NCBI RefSeq assembly: GCF_030056815.1 | Contig: NZ_JASHKR010000001.1 | Span: 216,082-280,081, forward strand | From: Rhodococcus sp. IEGM 1379 | GTDB taxonomy: Bacteria; Actinomycetota; Actinomycetes; Mycobacteriales; Mycobacteriaceae | DNA: 64,000 nucleotides | Direction of reading: 5' to 3' | Part shown: piece by piece, positions 32,783 through 41,672 of the stretch | How positions within the stretch are numbered: the first letter of the stretch is position 1 | Layout: each line of letters opens with the position of its first letter | Notes under the pieces: generated by a model | Told to the model about the DNA's origin: nothing | Databases searched by the model: none | What the model saw: the letters and a program-made list of their open reading frames with translations, nothing else | Made by a program: the position numbers and the translations under genes

Positions 32783-33127
32783 ATGGACAACAACGACACA
32801 CCGTTCCTGACCAGCGGTCGCTCGGCGAGACGGCAGCAGGCCGAACGGAAAGCCCGAACCGACCACATGGGGTTGCAGGAGAAGAGCGTCAAACAATCGG
32901 GGTGGCCGGGACCCGTTGGAGAGCCTCCTGAGATCCGATGGCTTGCGGTGACGGGTTTCGCCGCGCGGGATGCAACGCGTGTGTTCGTGTCGAACGAACT
33001 GGCTACATTCGAGGCCATACCGGACGACGACGGGTTCGTTCTCTGTCTCGTCCGTACCGAACACCGCAGCCGCCCGGAAGTGCTCGTGCATGCGACAGAT
33101 AGTCGTGTAGTTCATGCTGGTCCGTAG
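32783..33127 (+). CDS. Hypothetical protein
   Basis: 114 residues from ATG at 32783 (MDNNDTPFLTSGRSARRQQA). It shows TRVFVSNELATFEAIPDDDGFVLCLVRTEHRS towards the C-terminus, with mixed codon use that is moderately GC-rich at third positions. AAGG lies 13 bp before the start. No domain or membrane segment is seen. It may be a real orphan gene or part of the decayed zone. Confidence 0.4.
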   Translation: MDNNDTPFLTSGRSARRQQAERKARTDHMGLQEKSVKQSGWPGPVGEPPEIRWLAVTGFAARDATRVFVSNELATFEAIPDDDGFVLCLVRTEHRSRPEVLVHATDSRVVHAGP

Positions 33128-33424
33128 CTTTCGAAGTCGACCCCATACCCGGCCGTCTCCAAGCGGCGCGCTCATATCTTCCGCGGCTGGAGCTGGTGGC
33201 GAGAGAATATTGCATGTTTCAGAGAGCATTCGGAAACTCGCGGCGGTGCTCGTTCAGCGCGCTTGTGGGGCAGAGGCCGGTTTCTGGTTGGGTCAGGGAT
33301 GAACAGTCGCTGACCGTACCCAGGAGCCCACCATGTCATCATCGCCTGTCGCGTCGTGCCCGTCGTTCCCGCCCGGGGCGCCTGGACATCGGAACACTGT
33401 GTATCCGTCCTCGTCACTGACCGA

Positions 33425-33825
33425 CGCGCCGCATAGCGATCAGCCAGCCGAATGATCGGTGCACTGTCGGCGCCCGCCTGCTGCGCCAACCGCACGATCC
33501 CGGCGTAGGTGATCGCGTCGGCGGTTGCGGTGGCTCGGACCTCGAAAGCGGTCGCGGCATTGACTACACCGCTGCGCACCGGCTCACCGACCGCGCGTTC
33601 GACCTGAAGTGGATCACCGGCGAACGCCGACTCGTTGAGGACCGCCACCGCGTCTTCGACCCGGCCACCCACCGGGACCACTTCTCCCGGGCCGACCACG
33701 AGCAGCTCACCGGCCACGCTATCGCACGCCAACCAACGACCCACGCGATCCCGCCGAGAATCAGCGCTGTCGACCGGGATGCCGGAATCCGTCGTCGTCC
33801 TCGGTGTGGACTCAATGTCGGTCAT
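33425..33825 (-). pseudogene. Heavy-metal P-type ATPase, actuator-domain fragment
   Basis: From ATG at 33825 the frame soon enters LLVVGPGEVVPVGGRVEDAV, then SAFAGDPLQVERAVGEPVRSGVVNAATAFEV and DAITYAGIVRLAQQAGADSAPIIRLADRYAA. This is the actuator domain of a P1B-like ATPase, with SAFAGDP where the TGE loop (SALTGEP) belongs. The homology ends at about 33428, and the frame runs on to 33172 without features. The membrane core, phosphorylation (DKTGT) and nucleotide domains are absent. It is a dead fragment, downstream of the aquaporin on the same strand. Confidence 0.8.
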
Positions 33826-33922
33826 TGCAGTGCCTTTCGGGTGGGTGGGAGCGGCACCTTCTCGATGTCCGGCGGCGAAGCCGGTCTCGGGAACCTGGAT
33901 CGGTCCCGTCGGGCGGCGCCAT

Positions 33923-34636
33923 TCATCTGTCGTCGGGATTGAGCACAAGGAAGGCGGCACCGGCGACGGCACCGGCGACAAACTGGGCCACGAAGTACAC
34001 CCACAACGTCGACCAGGCGAACATCCCCATCACCGCCGCACCGAAGGCAACCGCCGGGTTGAACGCACCACCGGAGATGTCGCCGACAGCGAATGCCCCT
34101 GCCATCACTGTGAATCCGATCGCCAGGCCGTAGAACGAATTGTCCGGGTGGCTCCTGCTGGTGGCGACGTTGAGCATCACGAAGCACAGGGCGAACGTGA
34201 ACAACAGCTCGACCACGAACGCTGCCACCAGGGTGCGACCGGCCAGCGTGAGGGTCGCGACGGTCGCGGCCCGCGCCGGATCCACGACCTCACGCACCAC
34301 CGCCGCGGCCAGCAGCCCGGCAACGAGCTGCGCGATCGCGTATCCGGCCGCGTCACGCCACCCGATCCGGCGTCGCACCAGCACCGCGAGGGTCACCGCC
34401 GGGTTGAAGTGTCCACCGGAGACGTGGCCGCCGGCGTAGATCATCACCATCAGGCTCGCCCCGATCGCCAGCGGCGCGAACGGGCTGCCGCTGCCTGCAG
34501 CACCCCCAACGGTGAACACCAGAAAGAATGTCCCGATCGCCTCGAGGGCATACTTCACGCTCGGCCGTGCGGCCGTGACCACCTCGGCGGCTTCCTCGCC
34601 GGCCACCACATGACTGGGTTCTTCGGATTTGACCAT
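33923..34636 (-). CDS. Aquaporin/glycerol facilitator (MIP family)
   Basis: 237 residues with six hydrophobic helices and both pore-lining NPA motifs: GGHFNPAVTLAVLVRRR in the first half and GGAFNPAVAFGAAVMG in the second. A charged N-terminal tail (MVKSEEPSHVVAGEEAAEVV) precedes the first helix. It conducts water or small solutes; the Phe/Arg filter cannot be judged by eye. The length is normal and the gene is intact. Confidence 0.93.
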   Translation of the reverse strand: MVKSEEPSHVVAGEEAAEVVTAARPSVKYALEAIGTFFLVFTVGGAAGSGSPFAPLAIGASLMVMIYAGGHVSGGHFNPAVTLAVLVRRRIGWRDAAGYAIAQLVAGLLAAAVVREVVDPARAATVATLTLAGRTLVAAFVVELLFTFALCFVMLNVATSRSHPDNSFYGLAIGFTVMAGAFAVGDISGGAFNPAVAFGAAVMGMFAWSTLWVYFVAQFVAGAVAGAAFLVLNPDDR

Positions 34637-35056
34637 GTCAAGACTCCTCGAATTGCCCTTGGTACTTCCAGGATCGTCTTTCCGTGCGAGCTGCGTCGTC
34701 GGCGCTGCCCTCCATCAGCGCTTCCCGCCAGCTCACTCTGCGGATACCCGGTAGCTGCAATTCGACCCCCTATGCGACCGGCGGTCACGCCCCGGACGGT
34801 GACCCAGGCTGTTACTGCCGGCGCGGGGGGCCAAGGTCGGCAACGCGGTGTGATCCACCGGCGATTGCGGCGGAACCGGCCGCGGCGGGTTCGATGACGC
34901 AAACGCCCCGCGCGAGCACGGATTCACTCTGCACTGCACCTCTGAAGGACATAGGCTTCCACCGAGAACTCTCCAAGAATCAGTCGATACGTTGACACGG
35001 AGCCGTGAACCACGCGGCTGACTTCTGCGTCGTTGCACGAGATCGGGAGATCAAAT
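34637..35056. other. Non-coding stretch with a segment shared with 45 kb
   Basis: Nothing coding is recognised. GAACTCTCCAAGAA at 34968-34981 recurs at 45018-45031, in both cases before a DUF2231 gene or its relic, so the upstream region was duplicated with the gene. Confidence 0.5.
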
Positions 35057-35557
35057 ATGGGATTGACCACGATCGGCGGCCTACCCGCACACCCACTTCT
35101 AGTCCACCTAGTCGTTGTCCTCGTACCGATATCAGCACTACTGCTCGTTCTCGCGGTGTGTTGGCCCGCTGCAAGAATCCGATTGGGACTGGCACCGGCA
35201 GCGATCGCGTTGATCACGCTCGTAGCGGTGCCGATCACCACCGATGCCGGTGAATGGCTCGAACACCAAATCCCCAAAGATCCTTTAGTTCAGGCGCATG
35301 CCGAATTGGGTGATCAGATGTTGTTCTGGTCCATCGGGGTGTTCGTCCTCGCCGCCGCATGGTGGGTCCTTCATTCGACACGATTCACAGCGTGGCGAGC
35401 AGATCGTCCCGATACATCGGCGTCGCCGAAACTCTGGCGGATTGTCGTCATCGCCGTCGCTGCCCTGTCCGTCCTCGTCGCTGCTGGCTCGATTGCGCAG
35501 GTGTACCGGATCGGCGAGAGCGGAGCGAAAGCCGTGTGGAACGACCAACTTGGATAG
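35057..35557 (+). CDS. DUF2231 membrane protein
   Basis: 166 residues from ATG at 35057 with GGGAG upstream. It begins MGLTTIGGLPAHPLLVHLVV and has four helices. PAHPLLVH and the later PITTDAGEWLEH are the marks of DUF2231, where conserved histidines could bind haem or metal. The function is unknown. A decayed copy of the same gene lies at 45052-45342. It is followed 36 bp later by the thioesterase gene. Confidence 0.85.
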   Translation: MGLTTIGGLPAHPLLVHLVVVLVPISALLLVLAVCWPAARIRLGLAPAAIALITLVAVPITTDAGEWLEHQIPKDPLVQAHAELGDQMLFWSIGVFVLAAAWWVLHSTRFTAWRADRPDTSASPKLWRIVVIAVAALSVLVAAGSIAQVYRIGESGAKAVWNDQLG

Positions 35558-35593
35558 ACCAGCCGAGAACAAACAACGAAAAGAGCTCTGCCC

Positions 35594-36385
35594 GTGACAA
35601 CCTCGGCATCGCACACGTCCGCGAACCGCGGAGGGTCGCAGTTCGATCCGCTCGCACCGCGCCCTTCCAAGGGGACAGTCTTCAGTAACTCGTGGCTTGT
35701 CCGTACCGGAGACATCCACCCGGACCGAAGCCTGCGACTCGACGCGGTAGCCCGTTACCTGCAAGATCTGGGTTTCGACAATCTCGAAGCAAATGGCGCA
35801 GCCCAGACCCACCCACTGTGGGTGGTACGTCGAACGGTCATCGACGTCATCAGACCGATCAGCTGGCCCGACACCGTGCGATTACATCGATGGTGTTCCG
35901 CCCTCTCGAGCCGCTGGTGCACCATGCGCGTGCGTATCGAATCAGACGGCGGCGGTTTGATCGAAACGGAAGGATTTTGGATCAACATCAATCCACAGAA
36001 CGGGATGCCGTCTCGAATCAGCGATGACTTCATGGCGCCGCTCGCCACGACAACCGACGAGCATCGACTGACGTGGCGACGATGGATCACCGACGTAGCG
36101 CCGAACACTGCGGGTACCGAATTCTGTTTGCGGCCCAGTGATATCGATCCATTCGATCACGTCAACAACGCCGTGTACTGGCAGCCGGCCGAAGCGTCGC
36201 AGAGAAGGCATCCGTCCCTGCCGGAGGCTCCGTACCGAGCTGTTCTCGAATACACGAAACCCATCACCATCGACGAGACCGTCGAGATCCGAACCACCCA
36301 CCACGCAGAAACGAGCACCGCATGGTTCGTGTGCGGCGACGAAACCCGTGCCACAGCGCAATTCACGAAACCCAGCCCGTCATGA
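35594..36385 (+). CDS. Acyl-ACP thioesterase family protein (FatA-like)
   Basis: 263 residues from GTG at 35594. It has two hot-dog folds: the first with GDIHPDRSLRLDAVARYLQDLGFDNL, PLWVVRRTVIDVIRPISWPDTVRLHRWCSAL and ETEGFWININPQNGMPSRIS; the second with RPSDIDPFDHVNNAVYWQPAE and AVLEYTKPITIDETVEI. D-HVNN-YW is typical of the active-site helix. It probably releases fatty acids from acyl carrier protein or CoA. The stop overlaps the next gene by 4 bp. Confidence 0.85.
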   Translation: MTTSASHTSANRGGSQFDPLAPRPSKGTVFSNSWLVRTGDIHPDRSLRLDAVARYLQDLGFDNLEANGAAQTHPLWVVRRTVIDVIRPISWPDTVRLHRWCSALSSRWCTMRVRIESDGGGLIETEGFWININPQNGMPSRISDDFMAPLATTTDEHRLTWRRWITDVAPNTAGTEFCLRPSDIDPFDHVNNAVYWQPAEASQRRHPSLPEAPYRAVLEYTKPITIDETVEIRTTHHAETSTAWFVCGDETRATAQFTKPSPS

Positions 36386-37149
36386 CAGATTCGCCTCGAT
36401 CGCCGAGCTCATCAGGAGGAGCCGACAACGACGGCGAAAACCGTCAACCGACTCACGACGAGCCACACACCGCTGGTGTGTCCTCGCGGCTGAACTGGCT
36501 GCGCGCCGGGGTACTCGGAGCCAACGACGGCATCGTCTCCGTCGCCGGCCTCGTGGTCGGTGTCGCGGCTCTCTCACCCGACCGCGGCCCGATCCTGACC
36601 GCCGGTGTTGCAGGTCTTGTCGCCGGTGCTGTGTCGATGGCGCTCGGCGAATATGTGTCCGTGAGCACTCAGCGTGACACCGAACGCGCCTTGTTGGAGA
36701 AAGAACGCCGCGAACTCGAGCAGACACCCGGTGCAGAACTCGACGAGTTGACCTCCATGTACCAGGCCAGGGGCTTGAGCGAGGAAACCGCCCACAAGGT
36801 CGCGGAGGAGTTGACCGCTCACGACGCGTTCGCCGCACACGTCGACATCGAACTGGGTATCGACCCCGATGCGTTGACCAACCCGATCTCCGCGGCACTG
36901 TCGTCGGCAATATCGTTCACGGTGGGAGCGTTGCTTCCCCTGATCGCGATCCTCGCCCCACCGACCGGGGCTCGGATCCCTGTCACATTCGTCGCGGTCC
37001 TGCTTGCGTTGGCACTGACCGGCGCGGTGAGTGCACACCTGGGAGGAGCTGACCGTCGACGTGCGGTAGTTCGAGTGGTTCTGGGCGGCGCCATCGCGAT
37101 GATCATCACCTACGCCGTAGGACAACTACTCGGAGTCGCGGGAGTCTGA
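36382..37149 (+). CDS. VIT1/CCC1-family iron/manganese transporter
   Basis: 255 residues from ATG at 36382 (ATGA overlap with the thioesterase). After a polar head it shows LRAGVLGANDGIVSVAGLVVGVA, TAGVAGLVAGAVSMALGEYVSVSTQRDTE, a cytosolic helical domain (LEKERRELEQTPGAELDEL), then NPISAALSSAISFTVGALLPLIAI and two more helices. This is the VIT family, which moves Fe2+ or Mn2+ out of the cytosol. The metal-binding domain between helices 2 and 3 is complete. Confidence 0.92.
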   Translation: MTDSPRSPSSSGGADNDGENRQPTHDEPHTAGVSSRLNWLRAGVLGANDGIVSVAGLVVGVAALSPDRGPILTAGVAGLVAGAVSMALGEYVSVSTQRDTERALLEKERRELEQTPGAELDELTSMYQARGLSEETAHKVAEELTAHDAFAAHVDIELGIDPDALTNPISAALSSAISFTVGALLPLIAILAPPTGARIPVTFVAVLLALALTGAVSAHLGGADRRRAVVRVVLGGAIAMIITYAVGQLLGVAGV

Positions 37150-37276
37150 CAGCAGATGCGGGATAGCACTGCCCCTCGTGCACTGACCAACGCCAATCGG
37201 GACGCCCGGTAGGTCCAAATGCAGTCACGTGCAGTGGGGCAGGCGGCGGCTTGAGCTTTCCTCGATGCTCTTGCCT

Positions 37277-37840
37277 CTATCTCGGCTCACTAGCTGCGAG
37301 TGCTGCGATCAAGGACTCGTAGGTTCCCTCTGCGGTGGAACTGTCTGCGTCGATAATGAGGCAGTTCGCGCGAATCCGCAGGTACTGGGTGAGATGGTCG
37401 TGAATTCGTTCAAGAAGTACATCACCTCCGTTCTGCACGATCACCTGGTCAAATTGCTGCTGACGGGTGACCTCCAAGTGCGTACTTCGTTCGGCGAATC
37501 GAGCGAGCGCCTGTACTTTGCTTCCGATCAGTACGACCTCGAGATACTCGGCGTTATAGGTTTTCGCCGCTTCCTCAAAAGCCTCGATTTCGGCGATTCG
37601 GGTGACTAGCTGCGGCATCACCACATCGTGCCCACTCCGTAAGTGGGTTGCCGCCATGCTGACGGCGAGCTGTCTTGCCGCAACCAAAGCGGTCCAGAAA
37701 TTGTCTTGCCATCCGCCGACGAGACTGACCACATGGTCGGTGTCGAGGTTGAGCACTCCGGGGTGACGGTCGGCGTACATCCGGGCGATCGTCGACTTCC
37801 CGATACCGGAGGCCCCATTCAGATGAATCAGTCGCGGCAT
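37277..37840 (-). CDS. P-loop kinase-like protein
   Basis: 187 residues. The Walker A motif is HLNGASGIGKSTIARMY at the N-terminus. LNLDTDHVVSLVGGW could place a catalytic Asp, and HDVVMPQLVTRIAEIEAFEEAAKTYNAEYLEVVLIGS gives the expected core strands. It resembles small AAA_33/gluconate-kinase-like proteins that phosphorylate small molecules. The substrate is unknown. It stands alone. Intact. Confidence 0.8.
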   Translation of the reverse strand: MPRLIHLNGASGIGKSTIARMYADRHPGVLNLDTDHVVSLVGGWQDNFWTALVAARQLAVSMAATHLRSGHDVVMPQLVTRIAEIEAFEEAAKTYNAEYLEVVLIGSKVQALARFAERSTHLEVTRQQQFDQVIVQNGGDVLLERIHDHLTQYLRIRANCLIIDADSSTAEGTYESLIAALAASEPR

Positions 37841-37929
37841 TCCGCAAACACTAGTTACGAAGCTTCGAGCTTTGCGGCTTACCCGCTGAACTCCCGAAAG
37901 GTTCTGGGGTGGTCAATCGGAGACCATAT

Positions 37930-38334
37930 GCGCACTGACCTGACCTGACCGCGCAGGCGTTGGCGGCTGCGGCTGCGCTCATCGAACCTGGAGCTGTTTT
38001 CCACTCGGACAGTGAGATTGTTTGTGCCGGTGTTTTCAGGTTTCCTGGCGGTCACAGTAACGGAGGCGAGATAATGCTGGTGCCGGGTGTTCCCAGTGTT
38101 CCTGACCCCCACTCCGATCGACGATCGTGTGCCTTTCCCTGGATCTGTCGGTTCCTGGGAACGCCCGGTGAGGCGCTACGCCTCACTGTCTGGGTGACCT
38201 GAGGAGAGCCTGCACCACCAGGTGCTCATCACTGGGGGTACCGCCCTGCACGCAGTGCTCGGGGGAGCTTGTCCGCCGGTTCGGTCGATGCGCGGCGCCG
38301 CCTTACTCATCGATCAACAAAAGAGGAAAGCGAC
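37930..38334 (+). ncRNA. Non-coding region upstream of IS110 relic, possible bridge-RNA remnant
   Basis: About 400 bp without a convincing gene precede the IS110-type transposase. IS110 elements encode a bridge RNA in the non-coding end next to the transposase. Short hairpins are present (GCACC-ACCA-GGTGC at about 38210, GCACGCAGTGC at about 38250). This is inference from position; no guide loops were matched. Confidence 0.25.
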
Positions 38335-39442
38335 ATGACAAGGATGCCCGACAAAACCGGTCCCGATCAAGACCGGCGAGTGTTCGCCGGAGTCGATACC
38401 GACAAAGAGTTACACGTCGCCGCAGTCATCGCCACCGACGACACCGTCCTCGCCACACGGAGTTTCCCCACCACGCGAAACGGGTACCGAACCATGCTGA
38501 CCTGGATCGGCGAGTACGGCAATCTGATCCGGCTCGGCATCGAGGGCACTGGCTCCTACGGAGCCGGACTGACCCGCCACCTCACCAAAGCCAGTGTGAC
38601 CGTATCGAGGTGGACCGCCCCGATCGGTCAGATCGTCGACGCAAAGGCAAAGACGACGACCTCGATGCCATCAACACGGCCCGCGCAGCCAAGAACAACC
38701 AGCGCACCACCACACCGAAATCGAAAGATGTTGCCGTCGCGTCACTTCGGGTGATGAGAGTGACCCGCGCCCACGAGGTACGAGAGAAGCGCAGTGCGCT
38801 GCAACTATTGCGGATGACGATCATCTCCGCCCCTGACGAGCTGCGGGATCAGGTCCGCGATCTGAAGCGGATGCAACTGATCCGCCTCCTCGCAGCGTGG
38901 CGGCACGATGTCGCGAACGCAGCCGATCCCGTAACCGCCTACCGGGTTTCGTTGAAGTCCTTTGCCTGCCGTTACCTCGAATTAGCCGATGAAATCGTCG
39001 ATCCGGGCGAATTGATCAACCCAATCGTGAAAGCACTCGCACCTCAACTACTCGAGAGAGTCGGGATCGGCATCGAAGTCGCCGAACAGATGCTTGCCAC
39101 TGTCGGCGACAATTGCGACCGGATGAAATCTTCAGGCCGCATTTCCGATGCTCTGCGGTGTTGCGCCGTTACCCGCATCGCTGGGTGTGACCCAACGCCA
39201 CCAGCTCAATCGTGGCGGTGACCGACAAGCCAACCGCGCTTTACATCTTGCCGTCATCGGTCGTATTCGACTTGATCCGAAAACCCAGGCCTACGTCGCA
39301 AGGAAGACCGGCGAAATGCAATTCGAAACTGGAAGCGATTCGGTGCCTGAAGCGCTACCTCGCTCGCAAGGTTTTCTACCTTCTCAACCCCAGAGTGCAG
39401 ACAATCATCCCGAGCGCCAGGCAGCACAGAAAAGCAGCTTGA
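38335..39442 (+). pseudogene. IS110-family transposase, several frameshifts
   Basis: ATG at 38335 follows AAGAGGAAAG. Frame one gives VFAGVDTDKELHVAAVIATDD and LIRLGIEGTGSYGAGLTRHL. Near 38600-38640 it shifts to KGKDDDLDAINTARAAKNNQ and on to EIVDPGELINPIVKALAPQL and EVAEQMLATVGDN. Near 39140 it shifts again to LCGVAPLPASLGVTQRHQLNRGGDRQANRALHLAVIGRIR, and near 39315 to SKLEAIRCLKRYLARKVFYLL. The DEDD residues (GVD, IEG, DDDLD) can be seen, but three or more frame changes kill the enzyme. Confidence 0.88.
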
Positions 39443-39509
39443 CTCTCAGGAGAGCATCCGAGGTAATCAATACAACCCTCGGACATTTCGTCGCCAGATG
39501 GCCTGCCTG

Positions 39510-39609
39510 GGGATGCGATCCTCTATGAGGGTTTCTACAACCCGCGACGCCGGCACTCGGCACTCGGCACTCGGCACTCGACTATCGGCCTCCGAACGAG
39601 GTCCACTGA
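39510..39609 (+). mobile_element. IS3-family transposase C-terminal fragment
   Basis: The frame LYEGFYNPRRRHSALG is the well-known end of IS3-type integrase domains. It is followed by YRPPNEVH in another frame. CGGCACT is repeated four times at 39551-39578; two copies would restore the frame (HSALDYRPPNEVH), so a 14-bp slippage broke it. Only the last ~30 codons remain. Confidence 0.75.
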
Positions 39610-39687
39610 TAGTCATCATCAGCGCGCGATCGTGGCCTGAAATTAGTCATCTCCGTTGTCCGAAATCCTCATGGCAGATCAGCCCAC

Positions 39688-39909
39688 CTACGGCAGGAGT
39701 CGCAGAGCTGCCGTAGGGCAGAGATTAACAGCGCGATGAGCATCCGATTCGAGTTCTGTGGGAACGTGTGGCTCTCGCTGGCGGTCGTGCGCCAACGGAT
39801 ATCCCCACTCGTCACGCCCCAACAAAGCCGGCAACAATTCAGTACACAGTCCGCGACCATCGCATGCAGTCCAATCGATATGCAGGACTTTGCCCACCCT
39901 CCTACTCAT
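39688..39909 (-). CDS. 3Fe-4S ferredoxin
   Basis: 73 residues with cysteines at 16, 22 and 64 (TACDGRGLC and NLCPTAAL). Three ligands with C-x5-C and a distant CP indicate a 3Fe-4S cluster like those of P450 ferredoxins. The start overlaps the end of the NuoF-like gene by 4 bp. As the last gene of a five-gene operon it probably exchanges electrons with the NuoF-like flavoprotein. Confidence 0.88.
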   Translation of the reverse strand: MSRRVGKVLHIDWTACDGRGLCTELLPALLGRDEWGYPLAHDRQREPHVPTELESDAHRAVNLCPTAALRLLP

Positions 39910-41111
39910 GACGCGGCCTCCATACGCGCGCCGACCTCGCAGCGACCGTCCGCGTGCAACCGAAGATCCCGCCCGAATACACGCAGTGAACTCCTCACAA
40001 ATCGCGCTGTACCGTCGGGGTGTTTACACGCGCCGCGACCGTCGACCAGATCTGCCAAGTAGTGGATTGAATCTTCGGTGTGGGTACGGCCTTCCTGATA
40101 AGCAACCTGAGAGAGCGCCTGGGCCAGTCGAGGCAAGCCATTGACGCAGGGCCCGCACTGGCGTGCACTCTGACCGGCGAGATACTGCACGATATCGGCC
40201 GAAATCTGCAAGCCGCAACGTGAGTGGTCAAGCACGTGGATGACACCGGCGCCCGGGGAGGCGCCGACAAAGCCCAGCGAAGCGGTTGACATGATGGTTG
40301 CCGACAGCTCCCCTGCATCGATCCAACCACCGTGATACCCACCGATCAGGACAGCACGCACACCTGCCGGATCAGTGCGGGAATACCCGGACACCAACTT
40401 CGCCACCGAGATCCCCATCGGCACCTCCACGACACCGCTGACTGCCACATCGCCTGAAATCGTTACCAGCATCGTCCCCACTCCACCGTTGACTCCGCGC
40501 GAGCGAAACCACTCAGGTCCGTATCGGGCGATCAGTGCGATGTGCGCCAGGGTCTCGACGTTCTGAACTACTGTCGGCCGCCCGCGGAGTCCAGATGAAG
40601 TGTTGTGAGCGAATCGATCTCGCGGAAGAGCTCCGCTCCCTTCGATCATTCCGATCACCGCTGACTTCTCGCCACTGACGAAAGCTGTCGGAGACTCGAC
40701 GAGGTTGACGGGAGGCTCAGCGAATCCAGCGCTCCGCCGCTCCTCCAATGCCTGCCGCACGAACCGGAGCTGACGTTCTCCCGCATAAAGGTAAGTCTCT
40801 CGACTACTCGTCTCGCGCGCGACCAGCAGCAATCCATCGATCACGAGGTGTGGTGCATGTTCGAGAAGTACCGCATCTTTCCGACTGAGCGGCTCACCTT
40901 CGCTGCCGTTCGCGATCACCACCACGCGCCTTCCGGTGACGGAATCGAGTTTCCTCGCCGTACGAAACGCAGCTCCCCCCTTGCCTGCAAGTTCGGCATC
41001 TGCGAGTAGACAGGTCAAGGTACCCGGCTGCAGGGAGTTCGGGAGCGGGCCGAAGAGTGCTGTGTGCGTGGCGAGGTCGGGTAAACGTGCGGCAAGTAGT
41101 CCGATGGTCAT
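39906..41111 (-). CDS. NuoF-like flavoprotein (NADH dehydrogenase F subunit family)
   Basis: 401 residues. The FMN/NADH domain shows ELAGKGGAAFRTARKLDSV and VIANGSEGEPLSRKDAVLLEHAPHLVIDG. SLBB-like (GGYHGGWIDAGEL) and iron-sulfur domains follow. The cluster motif reads SARQCGPCVNGL with a later GACKHPDG. Compared with the usual ESCGxCxPC of NuoF the first cysteine is absent, leaving three. It likely moves electrons between NAD(P)H and the neighbouring ferredoxin or membrane protein. It starts 2 bp from the preceding stop and is part of the operon. Confidence 0.88.
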   Translation of the reverse strand: MTIGLLAARLPDLATHTALFGPLPNSLQPGTLTCLLADAELAGKGGAAFRTARKLDSVTGRRVVVIANGSEGEPLSRKDAVLLEHAPHLVIDGLLLVARETSSRETYLYAGERQLRFVRQALEERRSAGFAEPPVNLVESPTAFVSGEKSAVIGMIEGSGALPRDRFAHNTSSGLRGRPTVVQNVETLAHIALIARYGPEWFRSRGVNGGVGTMLVTISGDVAVSGVVEVPMGISVAKLVSGYSRTDPAGVRAVLIGGYHGGWIDAGELSATIMSTASLGFVGASPGAGVIHVLDHSRCGLQISADIVQYLAGQSARQCGPCVNGLPRLAQALSQVAYQEGRTHTEDSIHYLADLVDGRGACKHPDGTARFVRSSLRVFGRDLRLHADGRCEVGARMEAAS

Positions 41112-41112
41112 G

Positions 41113-41670
41113 TCATGTCCGTTCTGCAGTACGTAAGGTCGAGTACTCGATGAAGTCGGTTCGAAGGCGCCAGCTCACTGATCCGACTACCGCGATCGCC
41201 GAACCAACGGCGATCGCGAGAAACCATGCGTGCCCGGAATCGGTACCGTTGCCAAGTCCGTGCGCGAGCGCGATCGGCCACAGTGCGTATGCGCCCCAAT
41301 GAACTAGTCGAAAGGCTCTGTTCCCGATGCGATTTCGGAGCATTCCGGTGAGTGAGACTGCAAGGAGAACGTCGAATGCGAGAGTGCCCAGCCCTAACCA
41401 GACAGGTCGGTAGTCACCTAGGAACGGAAAGACGAAATCCACGAGTTGAAGTTGCGCGTACGGGTCGGCGAGAAGTGACACCATGTGAACGACGACCAAT
41501 ATGAGCCCGATCAATGCTGCGGCCCGGTGTACATTCTGTACCCCGAATCTAGGAAGCCCCGCAATCGCTCTCCCCGAGCGTGTGACGATTCCGAGCACCA
41601 TCGACACTGTCAGGAAGGCAAGGGCGGTAACTCCTGTCCCACGCCCGAACGCCCAGAATGCCTCGTCCAT
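41113..41670 (-). CDS. Ferric reductase-like transmembrane protein
   Basis: 185 residues from ATG at 41670, 2 bp after the ApbE stop. It has about five to six helices (GVTALAFLTVSMVLGIV, NVHRAAALIGLILVVVHMVSLLA, LGTLAFDVLLAVSLTG, FRLVHWGAYALWPIALAHGLGNGTDSGHAWFLAIAVG). Histidines at NVHRAA, VVHMVS, LVHWGA and LAHGLG have the spacing of the haem b ligands of the FRD superfamily. It probably carries electrons across the membrane with haem. Confidence 0.88.
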   Translation of the reverse strand: MDEAFWAFGRGTGVTALAFLTVSMVLGIVTRSGRAIAGLPRFGVQNVHRAAALIGLILVVVHMVSLLADPYAQLQLVDFVFPFLGDYRPVWLGLGTLAFDVLLAVSLTGMLRNRIGNRAFRLVHWGAYALWPIALAHGLGNGTDSGHAWFLAIAVGSAIAVVGSVSWRLRTDFIEYSTLRTAERT

Positions 41671-41672
41671 GG

